46,645 nt of DNA from Caldithrix sp. (GTDB lineage: Bacteria; Zhuqueibacterota; Zhuqueibacteria; Thermofontimicrobiales; Sulfurfontimicrobiaceae), in contig DYKB01000013.1 in assembly GCA_020722815.1 (NCBI GenBank), positions 1 to 46,645 on the forward strand. The letters are read 5' to 3'. Numbering within the stretch: position 1 is the first letter of the stretch; every line of letters starts with the position of its first letter. The notes under the pieces are model-generated. The model did no database searches and was not told where the DNA came from. It saw only the letters and a list, made by a program, of their open reading frames with translations. Below, piece after piece: positions 42,634 to 46,645 of this stretch. The translations under genes were made by a program, and so were the position numbers.

Positions 42634-44358
42634 TTAATAGATAGAGCGGGCAGTGTATTGGGTATGCAGTAAATGATGCGACTTCTTACCATTTGGTTCA
42701 CCCAGGAACTCTTCATAGATACGTTTAATGGCGGGATTCTCATGCGATTTCCGTATTGGTAAACCTTTATCTGCCTGATAGATGGCTTCGGCCCGCTTTT
42801 TACGAATTTCAAGTGTGGTCGGTACGGGTTGGCCACCACCACCGATACACCCACCGGGACAGGCCATGATTTCAATAAAGTGATAATCGGCCTTACCTTC
42901 CGAAATTAAATCCAGCAGTTTACGGGCATTGCCCAAACCATGTGCCACCGCCGCTTTGACTTCCAGATCGCCAATCATTATTTTAGCTTCCCGAACACCT
43001 TCCATACCACGAACTGCGGTGATATCAATGGCTGGGATTTCTTTTCCGGTTATCAGTTCATAAGCAGTTCGAAGGGCAGCTTCCATCACACCACCGGTCG
43101 CTCCGAAGATAACGGCCGCACCGGTGGAAATACCCATCGGATCGTCATGTTCTTCTTCCGGCAATTGGGCGAATTGAATGCCAGCCTGTTTAATCATTCG
43201 GCCGATTTCGCGGGTGGTGAGCACGGCATCAACATCCTGAAAGCCACTGGCATTCATTTCCGGACGTTCTGCTTCATATTTTTTCGCGGTGCAGGGCATC
43301 AATGATACTGAGAAAATATCAGCCGGATTGATACCTGATTTTTCGGCATAGTAGGTTTTTACCAGCGCACCAAACATCTGTTGGGGTGATTTACAGGTGG
43401 ATAAATGGGGCAACAACGTGGGATAAAAACGTTCAATAAAATTGATCCAGCCTGGACTGCAGGACGTAATCATGGGCAGAACACCACCGGTGGTGATACG
43501 CTTAATTAATTCCGTGCCCTCTTCCATAATCGTCAGGTCAGCCGTAAAATCCGTATCCATGACTTTGTCAAAACCCATGCGGCGCAGGGCGGAAACCATT
43601 TGACCGGTTAAAAGGGTACCGGCCGGCAATCCGAACATTTCACCAATCGCAGCACGAATGGCGGGTGCGGTTTGAACCACGACATGTTTATTGGGATCAC
43701 TCAGAGCTTCCCATACTTTGTCCTCATGACTTTTTTCATATAAAGCAGCTACCGGACAGCGATCAATACATTGCCCACAGGCGACACAGGTTGCTTCGCC
43801 AAGTCCGCGGGCAAACGGGGTATCAACCCAGGAATCGTAACCCCGACCCTCCACACCAATGGCACTGACACCCTGTACCTCGGCACAAACCTGAATACAG
43901 CGACGGCACAAAATACATTTGGATGGATCGCGAACAATCGCCGGGCTGGAAGTATCCAGACTCCCCAGACGTTGATGATATTCAAAATGATTCTCCAGAA
44001 TACCCAGTTGTTCTGACATCTGCTGTAATTCGCAACTGCCATTGCGGAGGCATTCGACACATTTTTGCGGATGGCGGGAGAGCAACAACTCCATGGCCAT
44101 CTTTCGTGAATCCCGAACAAATGGCGTATTGGTCTGAACCTCCATACCTTCGGCGACTTTATAAGAACAGGCGGTTCGCAACAAGCGATCCCCCTTTATT
44201 TCAACCACACAAACACGACAGGCAGAAACAGGTTTTAAATCCGGATGATAACACAGGCGAGGTATTTTAATGTTTAATACTTCGGCAGCATCCATGATCG
44301 TTGTCCCTTCGGCAACAGCAACGTCTCTACCATCTATTTTTAAATTGACCATCTTCAA
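42634..44358 (-). CDS. hydA: [FeFe] hydrogenase catalytic subunit HydA
   Basis: The protein is 574 residues. The start is TTG at 44358, because AGGAG (44366-44370) lies 7 bases before it; ATG at 44352 would be 13 away. Domains: [2Fe-2S] with C36, C47, C50, C64; His-Cys [4Fe-4S] with H96, C100, C103, C109; two [4Fe-4S] sites (C148, C151, C154, C158; C191, C194, C197, C201). The H-cluster motifs are TSCSPGW (298-304), MPCTAKKYE (355-363) and EIMACPGGCIGGGGQP (C500, C504). The first motif has Ser301 where most [FeFe] enzymes have a second Cys (TSCCP). Length matches NADP-linked HndD rather than the longer Thermotoga HydA, whose extra C-terminal domain is absent. It reduces protons, last gene of hydCBA. 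Confidence 0.95.
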   Translation of the reverse strand: MKMVNLKIDGRDVAVAEGTTIMDAAEVLNIKIPRLCYHPDLKPVSACRVCVVEIKGDRLLRTACSYKVAEGMEVQTNTPFVRDSRKMAMELLLSRHPQKCVECLRNGSCELQQMSEQLGILENHFEYHQRLGSLDTSSPAIVRDPSKCILCRRCIQVCAEVQGVSAIGVEGRGYDSWVDTPFARGLGEATCVACGQCIDRCPVAALYEKSHEDKVWEALSDPNKHVVVQTAPAIRAAIGEMFGLPAGTLLTGQMVSALRRMGFDKVMDTDFTADLTIMEEGTELIKRITTGGVLPMITSCSPGWINFIERFYPTLLPHLSTCKSPQQMFGALVKTYYAEKSGINPADIFSVSLMPCTAKKYEAERPEMNASGFQDVDAVLTTREIGRMIKQAGIQFAQLPEEEHDDPMGISTGAAVIFGATGGVMEAALRTAYELITGKEIPAIDITAVRGMEGVREAKIMIGDLEVKAAVAHGLGNARKLLDLISEGKADYHFIEIMACPGGCIGGGGQPVPTTLEIRKKRAEAIYQADKGLPIRKSHENPAIKRIYEEFLGEPNGKKSHHLLHTQYTARSIY

Positions 44359-44433
44359 TTGAAATCTCCTTTATCTTAAAATCATCTTCTTAATAATTTC
44401 AGAACGTTAGTGACATGCTCTGTCGATAAATAC

Positions 44434-46023
44434 TTAGTTGCCATTGACATAATTTAAATAAGCCTGTCGAAAATGCTTCAAGGAACCTAAAATTGGTGTC
44501 GGAGCTGCCTGTCCCAATCCACAAAAAGCACCTTTTTTCATGATTACTGACAGTCTTTCAATTAAATTGATGTCCTGAATGGTCCCTTTATGCGCCAGAA
44601 TCTTGTTCATCAGTTCCAGCAGGCGTCCCGTACCTTCACGGCACAGGGTACATTTTCCACAGGATTCATGATTGAAGAATTCCACGAAGTTATGAACCAG
44701 TTCGACGACATCATGTGTATCATCCACTATTAACAACGCCCCGGAACCCAAGCCGGAATCATATTTCGTCAGGGTATCATACGCCATGGGGACATCCAAC
44801 TCTTTATCGGTTAAAAGACCACCAGTGGTTCCACCTGTTTGGGCCAACAGGAAGCCTTTTCCATCCGGAATGCCTTGGCCGATGTCGTAAATAACTTCAC
44901 GCAAAGTAATGCCCATCGGGACTTCAATGAGGCCTGGATTACAAATATTTCCAACCAGCGTGAAAACTTTTGTCCCTTTGCAGGTCGCGGTTCCAATACT
45001 CCTGAACCATTCCGCACCTTTCAGAATAATTTGCGGAATACTGGCCAGCGTTTCAACATTGTTAACACTGGTGGGTTTGCCCCAGAGTCCGGCTTGTGTT
45101 GGGAATGGGGGCTTATCGCGTGGTTCGCCACGTTTGCCCTCGATGGATTCGATCAATGCAGTTTCTTCGCCACAAACGTAGGCTCCGGCACCTTCACGAA
45201 TGAAAACATCAAAATTAAAACCAGAACCAAAGATGTTTTTACCTAATAGATCGTATTTTCGGGCTTGTTCAATAGCATTTTGAATTTTTTGAATTGACTG
45301 ACGATATTCGCCACGGATGTAGACGTATCCTTCAGTGGCGCCAATTGCATAACCAGCAATCGCCATGGCTTCGAGCACATTATGTGGATCGCCTTCCAGG
45401 ATTAATCGATCTTTAAATGTGCCTGGCTCGCCTTCATCAGCGTTACAGACAACGTATTTGATATCACTTTTTTCTTTAGCCGTAAAACTCCATTTTAAAC
45501 CAGTGGGGAAACCGGCACCACCGCGCCCAATGAGTTGAGAATTCTTAATTTCATCCACAACCTGAGCCGGCGTCATACTGGTTAATACTTTTCCCAATGC
45601 TTCATAACCGTCGCGAGCAATATATTCTTCGATGTTATCCGGATCGATAATTCCGGCATTTCGCAGTACTACCCGAACCTGTTTTTCCATCCGAGCCGGC
45701 ACCGGACCCATTTTTGTTTCGGTTGGCTGAACAGCCTCGGAATAAATTAAACGCTTGACCGGTCGGCCACTAATCAGGTGACTCTTGACAATCTCGGCAA
45801 CATCTTCGACAGTGACGTTGGCATAGTAAATCCCTTCGGGATAAACAACCAGCACAACACCCTTGTTATAAATACCGAGACTTCCGGTCTCAATTATTTT
45901 AATCTCTTCAGTCAAACCGGCTAAATCAATCATTTTTATCAGCGCATCTTTAACTGCCCGGGCGCCCTGAGCCACGGTATAGGGATCAATACTGACGAGA
46001 ATATGCATTCGATGTAATTTCAT
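44434..46023 (-). CDS. hydB: Hydrogenase NuoF-like subunit HydB, reduced cofactor set
   Basis: The protein is 529 residues. The start overlaps the hydC stop (ATGA). The NADH/FMN domain is intact: GRGGAGFPTG (167-176), CNADEGEPGTFKDR (193-206), GAGAYVCGEETALIESIEG (278-296). C455, C458, C461 and C501 bind the [4Fe-4S] cluster. Related HydB/HndC proteins start with a thioredoxin-like [2Fe-2S] domain with four cysteines and often end in a 2[4Fe-4S] domain. Here residues 1-95 keep the fold (VVYPEGIYYANVTVEDVAEIV) but hold no cysteine at all; the usual TGCFGLC position reads TGSLGIY. The protein ends 28 residues after C501, so the ferredoxin tail is missing. It therefore has FMN and one cluster only. 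It takes electrons from NADH and passes them to HydA. Confidence 0.94.
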   Translation of the reverse strand: MKLHRMHILVSIDPYTVAQGARAVKDALIKMIDLAGLTEEIKIIETGSLGIYNKGVVLVVYPEGIYYANVTVEDVAEIVKSHLISGRPVKRLIYSEAVQPTETKMGPVPARMEKQVRVVLRNAGIIDPDNIEEYIARDGYEALGKVLTSMTPAQVVDEIKNSQLIGRGGAGFPTGLKWSFTAKEKSDIKYVVCNADEGEPGTFKDRLILEGDPHNVLEAMAIAGYAIGATEGYVYIRGEYRQSIQKIQNAIEQARKYDLLGKNIFGSGFNFDVFIREGAGAYVCGEETALIESIEGKRGEPRDKPPFPTQAGLWGKPTSVNNVETLASIPQIILKGAEWFRSIGTATCKGTKVFTLVGNICNPGLIEVPMGITLREVIYDIGQGIPDGKGFLLAQTGGTTGGLLTDKELDVPMAYDTLTKYDSGLGSGALLIVDDTHDVVELVHNFVEFFNHESCGKCTLCREGTGRLLELMNKILAHKGTIQDINLIERLSVIMKKGAFCGLGQAAPTPILGSLKHFRQAYLNYVNGN

Positions 46024-46493
46024 AATTTACTTCCTTTCCTCCGATATTCCTCAATTACCATGACGGCTTTTTCGGGCGTTAAATTACCATAAGCTTCATC
46101 ATTAATCATCATACAGGGTGCCACGGCACAGAGTCCCAGACAACTGGTAAATTCGATGGTAAACAGCTTATCGGGTGTTGTTTCATTGACATTGATTCCC
46201 AGATGCTTTTTGACAGCCTCAACCACCGCACTGGCGCCTTTAACATGACAGGGTGCATTATTACACATTCGGACGATATATTTTCCTTTTTCTTTCGTAG
46301 TAAAAAGGGTATAAAACGTCGCCACCCCATAAATTTCACTCATGGCGATACCGGTGGATTTCGCCACCTGGGTTAAAACCGCCTCAGACAGAAATCCATA
46401 CTCCTGCTGAACGGCTTTCAAAATTTGAATCAACGGTGTCTTCTCCGTCGCATAACTTTGAACAATTTGATCCACTTTCGAAAGTTCAACCAT
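46020..46493 (-). CDS. hydC: Hydrogenase NuoE-like subunit HydC
   Basis: The protein is 157 residues with GGAGAT upstream of the ATG. Thioredoxin-like [2Fe-2S] protein of the NuoE family: helical N-terminus (LIQILKAVQQEYGFLSEAVL, GVATFYTLF) and cluster ligands C77 and C82 (MCNNAPCHVKG) and C118 and C122 (SCLGLCAVAPCMMIN). It has the usual length for HydC. It passes electrons within the HydABC complex. Gene order hydC-hydB-hydA with an ATGA overlap shows one operon read leftwards. No promoter is clear in the 150 bases to the window end. Confidence 0.95.
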   Translation of the reverse strand: MVELSKVDQIVQSYATEKTPLIQILKAVQQEYGFLSEAVLTQVAKSTGIAMSEIYGVATFYTLFTTKEKGKYIVRMCNNAPCHVKGASAVVEAVKKHLGINVNETTPDKLFTIEFTSCLGLCAVAPCMMINDEAYGNLTPEKAVMVIEEYRRKGSKL

Positions 46494-46543
46494 TACTTAA
46501 ATCTCCTTAATTGACTCAACACGTTTTATTGCGATATTCATTC

Positions 46544-46645
46544 TTAATCTGGTGGCGGAAAATATGAGTAAATATTTTCTCCACTTACAATTTGATCCCA
46601 ACTCATGCTATTACCGCTCAGTACATACTCAACCATTTTTAAAAA
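46544..46645 (-). CDS. Short or partial unknown frame upstream of hydC
   Basis: A frame on the minus strand is open from the window edge to TAA (46544-46546). It contains an ATG at 46636 giving a 30-residue peptide (MVEYVLSGNSMSWDQIVSGE, ending YSYFPPPD). It reads like protein, so it may be the C-terminus of the gene before hydC or a small ORF. Hydrogenase operons often carry extra genes at this position, but this one is not recognised. Confidence 0.35.
   Translation of the reverse strand, partial: FLKMVEYVLSGNSMSWDQIVSGENIYSYFPPPD

Noticed and set aside
43749..44120. Overlapping frames within hydA
   Set aside because: hydA is intact over this stretch with all cluster motifs; the alternatives lack starts with ribosome sites and family features.

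Overview
The window looks like a chromosome segment of a Gram-negative, anaerobic, fermentative or syntrophic bacterium of the FCB superphylum, probably near Calditrichota/KSB1 rather than true Bacteroidota. The evidence is three-fold. Two proteins end in a FlgD-like/T9SS-type sorting domain (YPNPFNP / FPNPFNP motifs). An outer-membrane TamA/TamB pair and an alginate-export-type porin are present. The two clear promoters are of classic sigma-70 type (TTGACA, 17 bp, TATATT), not the Bacteroidota type. The taxonomic placement is inference.

Layout. 1-7.5 kb: the end of an outer-membrane porin, an unknown secreted six-cysteine protein, a decayed membrane cytochrome, a Tat-exported flavin-reductase-like protein, a split-Soret cytochrome-like protein with a sorting tail, and a 5'-truncated pyrroline-5-carboxylate-reductase-like gene followed by a small cysteine protein. 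7.5-11.2 kb: an ArsR-controlled redox/efflux module (ArsR, mini-thioredoxin, thioredoxin lipoprotein, CcdA, ArsP-type permease). 12.3-13.9 kb: a fluoride riboswitch, crcB, a DUF190 protein and a second copy of the small cysteine protein. 13.9-19.3 kb: a repeat-rich zone around a GMC oxidoreductase and an unidentified protein. 19.4-22.8 kb: a large secreted PKD protein. 22.8-24.5 kb: AT-rich, gene-poor DNA. 24.5-30.1 kb: an EnvC-like factor, then the operon holB-ricT-metG. 30.2-35.5 kb (minus): the operon acyl carrier protein, ADP-forming acyl/acetyl-CoA synthetase, nagB, DUF4954. 35.7-41.4 kb (minus): tamA-tamB. 41.5-42.6 kb: mutY. 42.6-46.5 kb (minus): the operon hydC-hydB-hydA for a trimeric [FeFe] hydrogenase.

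The metabolic theme is fermentation. The NADH-linked trimeric hydrogenase can dispose of electrons, and the ADP-forming CoA synthetase can make ATP from acyl-CoA. The hydrogenase beta subunit lacks every cysteine of the usual N-terminal [2Fe-2S] domain and lacks the C-terminal ferredoxin domain, which suggests a simplified, NADH-only enzyme.

The intergenic DNA is unusually structured. It carries at least four families of small inverted-repeat elements. One locus (17.15-17.82 kb) shows an element inserted inside another, with target-site duplications visible at both levels. Several genes are damaged: one in-frame stop, one 5' truncation and two apparent single-base homopolymer losses. No tRNA, rRNA, CRISPR array or transposase gene was found.
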